Source: Lachnoclostridium sp. UBA1434 (GTDB lineage Bacteria > Bacillota > Clostridia > Lachnospirales > Lachnospiraceae). From it: DNA of 6,392 bases. Both the position numbers and the translations under genes were made by a program. The stretch spans positions 164 to 6,555 of the forward strand of contig DCTS01000051.1 of the NCBI GenBank assembly GCA_002329645.1, in the 5' to 3' direction. Shown here piece after piece: positions 1-5,551 of the stretch (its first letter is position 1; each line of letters opens with the position of its first letter). The notes beneath the pieces are model-generated. The model saw only the letters and a list, made by a program, of their open reading frames with translations. It did not search any database and had not been told where the DNA came from.

Positions 1-43
1 TCCCTTTCCAGGGGAGCCCCTTCAGCCTCTTGGGTATTTCTCC
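1..43 (-). tRNA. tRNA-Ser (anticodon GGA), 5' half, cut by window edge
   Basis: On the minus strand this reads as the 5' half of a serine tRNA. It has acceptor strand GGAGAAA (43-37), then TA, a CCC/GGG D-stem, and anticodon stem CTCCC (16-12). The 7-nt loop is CTGGAAA (11-5), with anticodon GGA at 9-7. The 3' anticodon strand GGGA runs into position 1, so the long variable arm, T-arm and 3' end lie outside the window. It would decode UCC and UCU. It lies about 120 bp downstream of a second serine tRNA. Identity is firm from the anticodon and the serine-type D-arm, but CCA status cannot be judged. Confidence 0.88.
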
Positions 44-130
44 AGCTGAAAATAATGTACCCTTATTAAGAAAATCTGCTGTTTATAGCCAAAAACCTAA
101 TAATATATTACTCAGCTAAGGCTAAAATAA
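44..130 (-). other. spacer between two tRNA-Ser genes, possible weak promoter
   Basis: This AT-rich spacer should hold the promoter of the downstream tRNA-Ser(GGA), because a terminator hairpin lies just upstream. The best match I see on the minus strand is TTGGCT, 18 bp, then TAATAA, which is 4 of 6 at each element. The transcript may instead arrive by terminator read-through. No open reading frame is supported here. Confidence 0.25.
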
Positions 131-152
131 AACCACCGAAATGAGGTGGCTT
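123..152 (-). terminator. Rho-independent terminator after tRNA-Ser(UGA)
   Basis: On the minus strand CCACC (149-145) pairs with GGTGG (137-133) around a 7-nt loop TCATTTC. The 3' side is followed by TTTTATTTT, a good U-tract, and A residues 5' of the stem can extend it. It begins about 10 nt past the mature end of tRNA-Ser(UGA), so that tRNA forms its own transcription unit. The stem is short, which lowers confidence slightly. Confidence 0.75.
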
Positions 153-162
153 CCATATTAAG

Positions 163-248
163 CGGAGAGAGTGGGATTCGAACCCACGGTTCCTTTCGGA
201 ATCACTGGTTTTCAAGACCAGCCCCTTAAGCCGCTCGGGCATCTCTCC
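163..248 (-). tRNA. tRNA-Ser (anticodon TGA)
   Basis: This is a complete class II tRNA. The acceptor stem GGAGAGA (248-242) pairs with TCTCTCC (170-164) and the discriminator is G at 163. The anticodon stem CTGGT/ACCAG closes the loop CTTGAAA, giving anticodon TGA, which decodes UCA and other UCN codons. The variable arm GATTCCGAAAGGAACC forms a hairpin, as expected for serine tRNAs, and the T-loop reads GGTTCGAATCCC. CCA is not encoded: the bases after the discriminator are CTTA. The mature 3' end therefore needs trailer removal, expected to be by RNase Z, and CCA addition by the nucleotidyltransferase. A near-consensus promoter lies just upstream and a terminator just downstream. Confidence 0.97.
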
Positions 249-263
249 AAATGCCGCTTAGCT

Positions 264-292
264 ATTGTATCATCACAAATATGTTGTGTCAA
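264..292 (-). promoter_or_regulatory. strong sigma-A promoter of tRNA-Ser(UGA)
   Basis: The -35 is TTGACA (292-287), a perfect match. A 17-bp spacer follows, then -10 TACAAT (269-264), 5 of 6, preceded by an extended -10 TG. Predicted initiation near 257 leaves a leader of about 10 nt before the tRNA. It lies between the ispD stop and the tRNA, so the tRNA is transcribed independently. This is the best promoter in the window. Confidence 0.88.
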
Positions 293-333
293 GAGTTTTT
301 CAGTTATTCACTTGAAAATTGTATATGTTTTTA

Positions 334-1050
334 TCACAATTCGACAAATACTTCTTTGGCCAAAGCCTGTGCGTTTATTAGATCTTCAGGCGTAGTAAGC
401 TTTATGTTGCTGTAGTCCCCGGGGATTATTTTTACGGGTTTTCCGATATATTTTTCATATATAAACGCATCATCCGTTATAACCAGATTCTTAGCATCCT
501 CATCCTTATGCATCAGCTCATATGCCTGCTTTATTAGGTCGAATTCAAATGCCTGGGGAGTCTGTACAGACCATAGCGTATTCCTGTCCGGAGTTGTTAT
601 GACATACCCCTCCTTATTCACAACCTTAATCGTATCCTTGACAGGCATTCCTACGACACATGCCCTATACTTTTCCACCTCCCCTGCTGTCCTGCCTATC
701 ATTTCACCGGTTATAAAGGGTCTTGCACCGTCATGGATAAGGACATAATCCGCATTTGCAATACTCATCAGGGCTCTGTAAACCGAATCATGCCTTTCAT
801 TCCCGCCTTCAAGGACCTGAAGGATTTTGCCTATATTGTATTTATCTATTATGTTTTTCTTGCAATAGTCAACCTGTCCCTTGCCGCATACCAGAACTAT
901 CCCGTCAACGCAGCTTTTTTCAAATGCTTTAAGGCAATAATACAGAACCGGCTTGCCCATAAGCTCCATGTATTGCTTGGCAGTATCAAGACCCATTCTT
1001 CGCCCCTGCCCTGCTGCCGCCACTATTGCAATAACCGTATTCCTTTGCAT
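334..1050 (-). CDS. ispD: 2-C-methyl-D-erythritol 4-phosphate cytidylyltransferase
   Basis: IspD transfers CMP from CTP to methylerythritol 4-phosphate, giving CDP-methylerythritol, the third step of the cytosolic MEP route to isoprenoids. The 238-residue length is normal. Visible motifs are the nucleotide-binding loop AAAGQGRRMG (11-20), AKQY (24-27) with the conserved Lys25, VLIHDGARPF (103-112), PVKDTIK (136-142), RNTLWSVQTPQAF (156-168), TDDAFIYE (192-199) and GDYSNIKLTTPEDL (211-224). I infer from the family that Arg18, Lys25, Asp107 and Lys217 correspond to the known active-site positions. The start is an ATG with AGGGGAG only 3-4 nt upstream, which is close but usable. It follows tsaD after a 105-bp gap holding a TATAAT. 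No ispF neighbour or fusion is present. Confidence 0.96.
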   Translation of the reverse strand: MQRNTVIAIVAAAGQGRRMGLDTAKQYMELMGKPVLYYCLKAFEKSCVDGIVLVCGKGQVDYCKKNIIDKYNIGKILQVLEGGNERHDSVYRALMSIANADYVLIHDGARPFITGEMIGRTAGEVEKYRACVVGMPVKDTIKVVNKEGYVITTPDRNTLWSVQTPQAFEFDLIKQAYELMHKDEDAKNLVITDDAFIYEKYIGKPVKIIPGDYSNIKLTTPEDLINAQALAKEVFVEL

Positions 1051-1107
1051 GTTCTCCCCTGCCCTGTTATTATTAATATTATACCTGATCCTTATCCTGC
1101 CCTGTAA
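1051..1107 (-). promoter_or_regulatory. possible ispD promoter within a 10-bp direct repeat
   Basis: A perfect TATAAT (1083-1078, minus strand) lies 27 bp before the ispD start. The -35 is weak: the best choice is ATTACA at 19 bp, 4 of 6. ACAGGGCAGG occurs on both sides of the -10 (1105-1096 and 1067-1058), and the nearer copy runs into the ispD ribosome binding site. I see no convincing terminator after tsaD, so ispD may also be read through from upstream. Confidence 0.4.
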
Positions 1108-1155
1108 TTATTGCGGAATTATGTTAAGCCTGTTCTTTCTCCAGTCCTGCATTTA

Positions 1156-2181
1156 TTACCTTGCTTCGCCTATCTTCAGATTAGGTATGGCATTCAGGTC
1201 ATATCCGCTAAAATTGCCTCTTAAGTATTCATAATATGAAGCTGTTCCTATCATGGCTGCATTGTCGGTGCAATATATAGGTGACGGATAATATAGCTTC
1301 AGGCTGTTATTAGTGCAGCTTGTCTTCATGGCTTCCCTTAAGGCGGAATTTGCCGCTACTCCGCCGGCAATTGCCACCTTATCCATGCCATAATCCTTTG
1401 CGGCTGCTATTGTTCTGGAGACCAGCACATCAACCACCGCATCCTGAAAGGATGCGGCTATATCCGCAGGGTTTATATCCTGCTTCTTCATTTCAAGCAG
1501 ATTCAGGTGGTTAAGCACTGCTGATTTTAAGCCGCTGAAGCTGAAATCATATGGTGCTCCCTCAATCTGGGCCCTTGGAAATGCTATAGCCTCTTTATTG
1601 CCTTCTCTTGCCAGCTTGTCTATCTGGGGACCTCCCGGGTACCCAAGACCTATGGCCCTGGCAACCTTGTCAAACGCTTCCCCGGCCGCATCATCCCTGG
1701 TCCTTCCGATTACCTCATATTCGCCATAATCCTTTACCATTACCAGATGAGTATGTCCGCCGGAAACAACCAGACATAAAAAAGGAGGCTCCAAATCCTT
1801 ATTTTCTATGTAATTGGCGCAAATATGCCCCTCAATATGATGAACTCCGATAAGCGGTCTGTCTATAGCAAAGCTGATTGCCTTAGCCTGAGCCACTCCG
1901 ACAAGGAGAGCACCCACAAGGCCGGGGCCGCAGGTTACACCTATTGCATCCATGTCCTGCAAGCTAACCTTTGCTTCCTTTATGGCCTCCTCAATAACCT
2001 GATTTATTTTCTCTATGTGCTTCCTGGAGGCTATCTCAGGCACCACTCCGCCATACAGCTTATGAAGCTCTATCTGAGAGGAAATTATATTTGACCTGAC
2101 TTCCCTCCCGTTCCTTACAACCGCTGCAGCCGTTTCATCACATGAAGTTTCTATCGCCAAAATGTTAATGTCTTTTGCCAT
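1156..2181 (-). CDS. tsaD: tRNA N6-adenosine threonylcarbamoyltransferase TsaD
   Basis: TsaD is the catalytic subunit that moves the threonylcarbamoyl group from TC-AMP to A37 of ANN-decoding tRNAs, acting with TsaB and TsaE. The 341 residues match the bacterial family. Motifs in order are ETSCDETAAAVV (11-22), ASRKH (51-55), VTCGPGLVGALLVG (82-95), the metal-binding HxxxH in HHIEGH (His115, His119), SGGHTHL (140-146), DDAAGEAFDK (163-172), FSFSGLKSA (213-221), AGGVAANSALR (272-282) and CTDNAAMIG (304-312), where Asp306 is the third expected metal ligand. The ASKHA fold looks intact. The start is an ATG with only a weak GGCGG upstream. It lies 56 bp after the membrane-protein gene and so probably shares the rnz transcript, not the one carrying its partners tsaB and tsaE. 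Confidence 0.97.
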   Translation of the reverse strand: MAKDINILAIETSCDETAAAVVRNGREVRSNIISSQIELHKLYGGVVPEIASRKHIEKINQVIEEAIKEAKVSLQDMDAIGVTCGPGLVGALLVGVAQAKAISFAIDRPLIGVHHIEGHICANYIENKDLEPPFLCLVVSGGHTHLVMVKDYGEYEVIGRTRDDAAGEAFDKVARAIGLGYPGGPQIDKLAREGNKEAIAFPRAQIEGAPYDFSFSGLKSAVLNHLNLLEMKKQDINPADIAASFQDAVVDVLVSRTIAAAKDYGMDKVAIAGGVAANSALREAMKTSCTNNSLKLYYPSPIYCTDNAAMIGTASYYEYLRGNFSGYDLNAIPNLKIGEAR

Positions 2182-2204
2182 AATACATTACCGCCAATTT
2201 CTTC

Positions 2205-2273
2205 ATTGTTATCTTTTTTGTTATCTTTGTTATTGTATTAGTTATCATCATTGTTATTTTGGTTATCCTTTTT
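2205..2273 (-). repeat. low-complexity GATAAC/AATAAC repeat across a stop codon
   Basis: On the minus strand GATAAC and AATAAC units recur at 3-nt-multiple spacing. They encode the Asn/Asp/Lys-rich tail of the upstream membrane protein and continue past its TAA stop (2240-2238). Translated in the same frame, the bases after the stop read YNNKDNKKDNNEE, the same composition as the tail before it. Confidence 0.6.
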
Positions 2274-2843
2274 AGGCTCGGTCTCCCAGCCAAAGATTTT
2301 CCATCTGCCGGCTTCATCCTTTCTCAGGAGATATTTTCTTACCTCTGACACCTTTACCTTTTCCATTATAGTATAGGATACCCTGATAGTAGCATATTCT
2401 CTTCCGTCAATGGTTTTTATGTTTTTCTCATCGTCTTTAAGCACCACGTAATTAATTATTGTGCGTTCAGCCTTTTTCCAGGCAGCAATATCGGAATACA
2501 GATTCGTCAGATACTTTTCTTCCTCATTGTTCTCCAGAAATTCATCATCATATATTTCCCTGATCTTCATTGCAAGGGCTTCTATATATGAATCCTCCGT
2601 GCCGGAATAAAGCATTTCAGTTATATTGCTGCAATATTCTGCAACCTCTTCAGGAGTGGATGGATAGTCCTCTTCCATGTCCCTGTCCAGCAACTGCTCG
2701 GCAGCCTCATTCCTGATGGATGCTTCCTGGGCCTTTTTGTCCTTGTTCTTCATATTATCGAGATAAAACAACAGGACAATTATAGTTATTATCATAGCTG
2801 CTGTAATGATAGTAGTTATACGCTTGCCTATCCTTCCCATCAT
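2238..2843 (-). CDS. membrane-anchored hypothetical protein with short N-terminal helix
   Basis: I cannot assign a function. The 201 residues start with basic MMGRIGKR, then one hydrophobic helix at about 9-28, then a charged soluble region. This suggests a signal-anchor protein with its C-terminus outside the cell. Residues 45-130 are acidic and probably helical. The C-terminal part (about 131-190) alternates strands and contains GRWKIFGWE, a pattern seen in small NTF2-like or lipoprotein-like extracellular domains. The tail KKDNQNNNDDN is disordered. No lipobox Cys and no enzymatic motif is visible. The ribosome binding site AAGGAGG overlaps the rnz stop and is 4 nt from the first ATG and 7 nt from the second, so initiation at 2840 is at least as likely. 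Translational coupling to rnz is probable. Confidence 0.8.
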   Translation of the reverse strand: MMGRIGKRITTIITAAMIITIIVLLFYLDNMKNKDKKAQEASIRNEAAEQLLDRDMEEDYPSTPEEVAEYCSNITEMLYSGTEDSYIEALAMKIREIYDDEFLENNEEEKYLTNLYSDIAAWKKAERTIINYVVLKDDEKNIKTIDGREYATIRVSYTIMEKVKVSEVRKYLLRKDEAGRWKIFGWETEPKKDNQNNNDDN

Positions 2844-2852
2844 GCTCCCTCC

Positions 2853-3767
2853 TTACTCGTTCTTATCAAATTCCAGAGTTACACTTTTTCTGTCCTTCCC
2901 CGGCTTGGTATTGGGAAATATCCTTCTCGCGCTTGCTATAAAATCCTCCGGCCTGGTCAGGGACGGACTGTAATGTGTAAGCCACAGCTCTCTGACCTCG
3001 GCAGCCTTTGCAATCCGTGCCGCCTCATTAAATGTCATGTGCTTGTACTCCCTGGCCTTGGGATCCTTCTCCCTTTCACCATACATACCCTCACATATAA
3101 ATAAATCGGATACTTTTGCATTTTCAATAATAGATTTGGTTGGCCTGGAATCGGTACAATAAGTCAGCTTTATCCCCTTCCTCTCAGGTCCCAGCACCAG
3201 ATTTGGCGTATATATTCTGCCCTCTTCTTCGATGATTTCCCCTTTTTGGAGGCGGTTCCACAGTCTCTGGGGTACATTGTTTTCATGTGCCATATCAGTA
3301 TAAAATCTGCCGCCCCGTCTGATGATTATGCTGTATCCATAGCATATTACATTATGTCTAACTCTGAATGCCCTTATTTCGTATCCTTTTAACTCGATAA
3401 CCTCTTCAGCCCTATTAAGCTCTTTGAAATAAATATCAAACGGAAGCTCCGGCGCTATAATCCTTAAGGAATTGACAACCTTCTCAAGCCCCTTTGGCCC
3501 TATTAATGTGACAGGCTCCGTTCTGTCGGCATTACCCATAGAAAGCAGCAAGCCGGGAAGTCCGCTTATATGATCACCATGATAATGGGTAAAGCAGATA
3601 ATATCAATATCATGGAAGCTCCAGCCCTTTTCCCTTATTGAAACCTGGGTTCCTTCCCCGCAGTCAATCAAAAGGCTGCTTCCGTTAAATCGCGTCATAA
3701 GGGCAGTCAAGCTTCTGCCGGGCAGCGGCATCATCCCGCTGGTGCCCAATAAACATACATCCAACAT
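2853..3767 (-). CDS. rnz: ribonuclease Z (tRNA 3' endonuclease)
   Basis: RNase Z is a zinc-dependent metallo-beta-lactamase nuclease that cuts pre-tRNA just after the discriminator, chiefly for tRNAs without an encoded CCA. I chose the ATG at 3767, giving 304 residues, close to the Bacillus enzyme. An ATG 13 codons upstream (3806) overlaps a probable -10 box. Numbered from 3767, the metal ligands are the HYHGDH motif (His61, His63, Asp65, His66), His138 in RVRHN, Asp206 in CTDSRP and His265 in THYSPS, with the expected His243 in KHMT also present. GTSGMMP (8-14) and DCGEGTQ (35-41) are typical. The exosite arm (about 150-177) reads NNVPQRLWNRLQKGE and lacks the Gly-Pro seen in many homologues. 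It leads the rnz, membrane-protein and tsaD run. Confidence 0.95.
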   Translation of the reverse strand: MLDVCLLGTSGMMPLPGRSLTALMTRFNGSSLLIDCGEGTQVSIREKGWSFHDIDIICFTHYHGDHISGLPGLLLSMGNADRTEPVTLIGPKGLEKVVNSLRIIAPELPFDIYFKELNRAEEVIELKGYEIRAFRVRHNVICYGYSIIIRRGGRFYTDMAHENNVPQRLWNRLQKGEIIEEEGRIYTPNLVLGPERKGIKLTYCTDSRPTKSIIENAKVSDLFICEGMYGEREKDPKAREYKHMTFNEAARIAKAAEVRELWLTHYSPSLTRPEDFIASARRIFPNTKPGKDRKSVTLEFDKNE

Positions 3768-3804
3768 GGCCTGTCCATACCTTTCATATAGAATACTATA
3801 GTAC

Positions 3805-3833
3805 ATTTTACCACAGTATTGGAATTAATATAA
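3805..3833 (-). promoter_or_regulatory. probable promoter of rnz with extended -10
   Basis: TAAAAT (3810-3805), preceded by TGG, gives an extended -10. TTATAT (3833-3828) is a weak -35 at 17 bp, 3 of 6. It lies just downstream of a terminator, where a new transcription unit should begin. Initiation near 3798 would exclude the upstream ATG at 3806 and leave about 30 nt of leader, with GAAAGG 12 nt before the chosen start. Confidence 0.5.
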
Positions 3834-3863
3834 AGGATTTTTCTGCAAATAATACTTAAGATT

Positions 3864-3896
3864 AAAAAAAGCTGCTTCATATTTTTGAAACAGCTT
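3864..3896 (-). terminator. strong Rho-independent terminator after the zinc-ribbon gene
   Basis: AAGCTGTTTC (3896-3887) pairs with GAAGCAGCTT (3878-3869) as a 10-bp stem with one U-G pair and an 8-nt loop. The 3' side runs into seven T residues. The wobble pair would be a C-A mismatch on the other strand, so it acts for minus-strand transcripts. It begins 27 nt after the zinc-ribbon stop codon and separates that gene from rnz. Confidence 0.92.
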
Positions 3897-3922
3897 GCAA
3901 TGGTCGTCGTATTCAAAATAAC

Positions 3923-4168
3923 CTATAGGACTTCAACTTTCTTCTTAACTTCAATGGGAATTCTAAATCCTGATATCAATCTGTCATAACACTCCTCGCA
4001 TAAGAAGAAATGATGCACCTGAGTATCGCGGCTTGAGAAATAACCCCACTCCTTAGTTGCTTCAAACACATCCTCCATAAGAATTCCGTTTTCCTTCTTA
4101 AGCTCTCTCCCGCAGGAATTACAGCAAACAGGATAATCCCTTTTATTAATAATATTGCCCTTTTTCAC
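3923..4168 (-). CDS. small zinc-ribbon-like protein of unknown function
   Basis: I recognise no function. The protein is 81 residues from a GTG at 4168, chosen because CAGGAGG sits 7-8 nt upstream. The frame stays open to an ATG at 4228, but that start lies upstream of a likely transcription start and has no good ribosome binding site. Two Cys pairs, C16-x2-C19 and C57-x2-C60, about 40 residues apart, suggest one structural zinc site. Between them is the acidic-aromatic stretch EDVFEATKEWGYFSSRD. His52 and His53 are alternative ligands. The C-terminus is Lys-rich and ends VKKKVEVL. There is no signal peptide or membrane segment, so it is probably cytosolic. It seems monocistronic, with its own promoter and terminator. 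Binding of nucleic acid or protein is a guess. Confidence 0.82.
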   Translation of the reverse strand: MKKGNIINKRDYPVCCNSCGRELKKENGILMEDVFEATKEWGYFSSRDTQVHHFFLCEECYDRLISGFRIPIEVKKKVEVL

Positions 4169-4207
4169 GGTTTCCCCTCCTGAAATGAAGCGTAAGCTCT
4201 TGTCTAC

Positions 4208-4236
4208 ATTATAAACCCTTGTACACAATATTTGTA
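4208..4236 (-). promoter_or_regulatory. probable sigma-A promoter of the zinc-ribbon gene
   Basis: A perfect TATAAT -10 (4213-4208) follows TACAAA (4236-4231, 3 of 6) at exactly 17 bp. It starts 8 bp after the rimI stop. Predicted initiation near 4201 gives a leader of about 33 nt with AGGAGG before the GTG start. The promoter would let this gene be expressed apart from tsaE-tsaB-rimI. Confidence 0.6.
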
Positions 4237-4243
4237 GTGGGAA

Positions 4244-4690
4244 TTACTGTATCCACCTCCGCCACATAATAACAGCATCCTCCCTGGGCATAATGTAAAA
4301 ATCTTTACGAATTCCTTCGCTTATAAAGCCCAGCCTTTCATACAGCTTAATAGCTGCCGTATTGGACCTTCTGACCTCAAGAGTAAGGGAGGTGATACCC
4401 CTTGACATGGCTTCAGCAATCATATGCACCATCATGTGGTAACCGATTTTTCTGCCTCGATACTCCTTCATCACAGCAACATTGCATATATGGCCTTCAC
4501 CTGCAACACCCCAATAACCGCAATATCCTGCCACCCTGCCGTCTGCACGGGCTGTCAGATACCTGTTATTGGGCTCGGATATGGCTCTCTTAAAGTCCTC
4601 CCCTGTCCATGGATCAGAAAATGTATCCGTTTCAATAGCAATAACCTCGGGTATGTCATCCTCGGTCATACTTCTTATTAATAAATTCAT
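4244..4690 (-). CDS. rimI: ribosomal protein bS18 N-alanine acetyltransferase (GNAT)
   Basis: RimI acetylates the N-terminal alanine of ribosomal protein bS18 using acetyl-CoA, in the cytosol. The 148 residues form one GNAT domain. TFSDPW (23-28) is the RimI-type N-terminal motif. NVAVMKEYRGRKIG (70-83) is motif A for acetyl-CoA binding, with Lys81 where many homologues have Gly. LTLEVRRSNTAAIKLYERLGF (102-122) holds the expected catalytic Glu104 and Tyr117, and RKDFYIMPREDAVIM (128-142) is the C-terminal signature. The ATG has AAGGAG 8 nt upstream, and tsaB ends 15 bp before it, so the two are co-transcribed. The position next to tsaB is classic for Firmicutes. Another protein-N-acetylation target cannot be excluded. 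Confidence 0.94.
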   Translation of the reverse strand: MNLLIRSMTEDDIPEVIAIETDTFSDPWTGEDFKRAISEPNNRYLTARADGRVAGYCGYWGVAGEGHICNVAVMKEYRGRKIGYHMMVHMIAEAMSRGITSLTLEVRRSNTAAIKLYERLGFISEGIRKDFYIMPREDAVIMWRRWIQ

Positions 4691-4705
4691 ATGGTATATC
4701 TCCTT

Positions 4706-5437
4706 TTACGTCTGCTTAAGCTGGTCATTCGAAGCTTCTTCCTGTTTTCTCAGACGCTCCCTCTCTGCCTGGGATAAGCTTAGATATACCGGCTGATGCT
4801 CTGATGCCGTCTGAATAATATTATCTTTATACAGCTTGATCCCTAAGGCTCCCACTGATCCTGCCCTCTGCCTGTTCATATGGACAGGTGCAAAGCAATA
4901 GTCCACCCCGGTCAGTTCGGCAAGACTTTCTTTATAGACAGGGACTCCATCCCCCAGAAATATTGCTTTCCTTCCGAGTGCATTAATCCTTGATATGATT
5001 TCCTCCACAGGCATGACAGTCTGGCTTAACAGTATGTTAAAGGAATCCTTGTTAAATTCATATAATCCGGTATATACCCGGTCTCTTCTTGCATCAATCA
5101 TCGGACAAATTACCCTGTCGGTCCCATACAAATTATATGCAAGGCTGTCCAGCGTCGGGACCGCGACCACCGGCTTATTAAGGGCAAGGGCAAGTCCCTT
5201 GGCAGTAGCCGAGCCAATTCTTAAGCCGGTAAATGAACCCGGGCCGGCAGAAACTGCAATAGCATCCGCCTCCTGAAGCTTTAATCCCGTCATTCTAACG
5301 ATTTCATCCAGCATTGGAAGCAGAGTTTGCGAATGGGTTTTTTTATGGTTTAATGTATATTCGGCTATTATAGAGTCCTCCGTTGCAATTGCTACGGAAG
5401 CTACCATTCCCGAGCTTTCTATGGCTATAATTATCAT
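4706..5437 (-). CDS. tsaB: tRNA threonylcarbamoyladenosine biosynthesis protein TsaB
   Basis: TsaB is the non-catalytic ASKHA-fold partner that dimerises with TsaD and helps form t6A37 on ANN-decoding tRNAs. The 243 residues are typical. The N-terminus MIIIAIESSGMVASVAI opens the fold. KKTHSQTLLPMLDEI (32-46) and AGPGSFTGLRIGSATAKGLA (64-83) are the family signatures, and PMIDARRDRVYTGLYE follows at about 112-127. The C-terminal half is more divergent, as usual, and ends in a charged coil QAERERLRKQEEASNDQLKQT. The ATG has AAGGGA about 8 nt upstream. It follows tsaE after 114 bp, a wide gap for this operon, which holds its own TATAAT. Its catalytic partner tsaD lies about 2.5 kb away behind a terminator. 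Confidence 0.95.
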   Translation of the reverse strand: MIIIAIESSGMVASVAIATEDSIIAEYTLNHKKTHSQTLLPMLDEIVRMTGLKLQEADAIAVSAGPGSFTGLRIGSATAKGLALALNKPVVAVPTLDSLAYNLYGTDRVICPMIDARRDRVYTGLYEFNKDSFNILLSQTVMPVEEIISRINALGRKAIFLGDGVPVYKESLAELTGVDYCFAPVHMNRQRAGSVGALGIKLYKDNIIQTASEHQPVYLSLSQAERERLRKQEEASNDQLKQT

Positions 5438-5551
5438 GGCTTATTCCCTTCCCGAAAAGTAATTATACAGGCTACTGAAAAACTTAATTTAATAGCTTTA
5501 TGCATAACATGATAAGTTATATGTTTCGCAATCATCTGATATAAGTATTGC
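5438..5551 (-). promoter_or_regulatory. tsaE-tsaB spacer with possible internal promoter
   Basis: A perfect TATAAT (5467-5462) lies 24 bp before the tsaB start. The best -35 is TTAAAT at 19 bp, 3 of 6, so the promoter is only possible. GCTATT and AGTAGC could form a weak 6-bp hairpin but no U-tract follows, so I do not call a terminator. No open reading frame is supported. Confidence 0.35.

Noticed and set aside
171..395. Plus-strand open frame of 74 codons
   Set aside because: It runs through the tRNA-Ser(UGA) gene and its promoter in antisense and into the end of ispD, so it cannot be a real gene.
733..1107. Plus-strand open frame of 124 codons opposite ispD
   Set aside because: It is antisense to a complete ispD with all motifs, has no ribosome binding site, and its composition is that of a shadow frame. 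The same holds for the other plus-strand frames opposite tsaD, rimI, tsaB and tsaE.
3731..3916. Minus-strand open frame of 61 codons between the zinc-ribbon gene and rnz
   Set aside because: It starts before the terminator hairpin, passes through it and overlaps the rnz start in another frame, with no ribosome binding site.
4169..4228. N-terminal 20-residue extension of the zinc-ribbon protein
   Set aside because: It has no good ribosome binding site, and a likely promoter -10 lies at 4208-4213 with initiation near 4201. The GTG at 4168 has a clear AGGAGG.
5462..5515. Terminator between tsaE and tsaB
   Set aside because: The only hairpin (GCTATT with AGTAGC) is weak and lacks a following U-tract.
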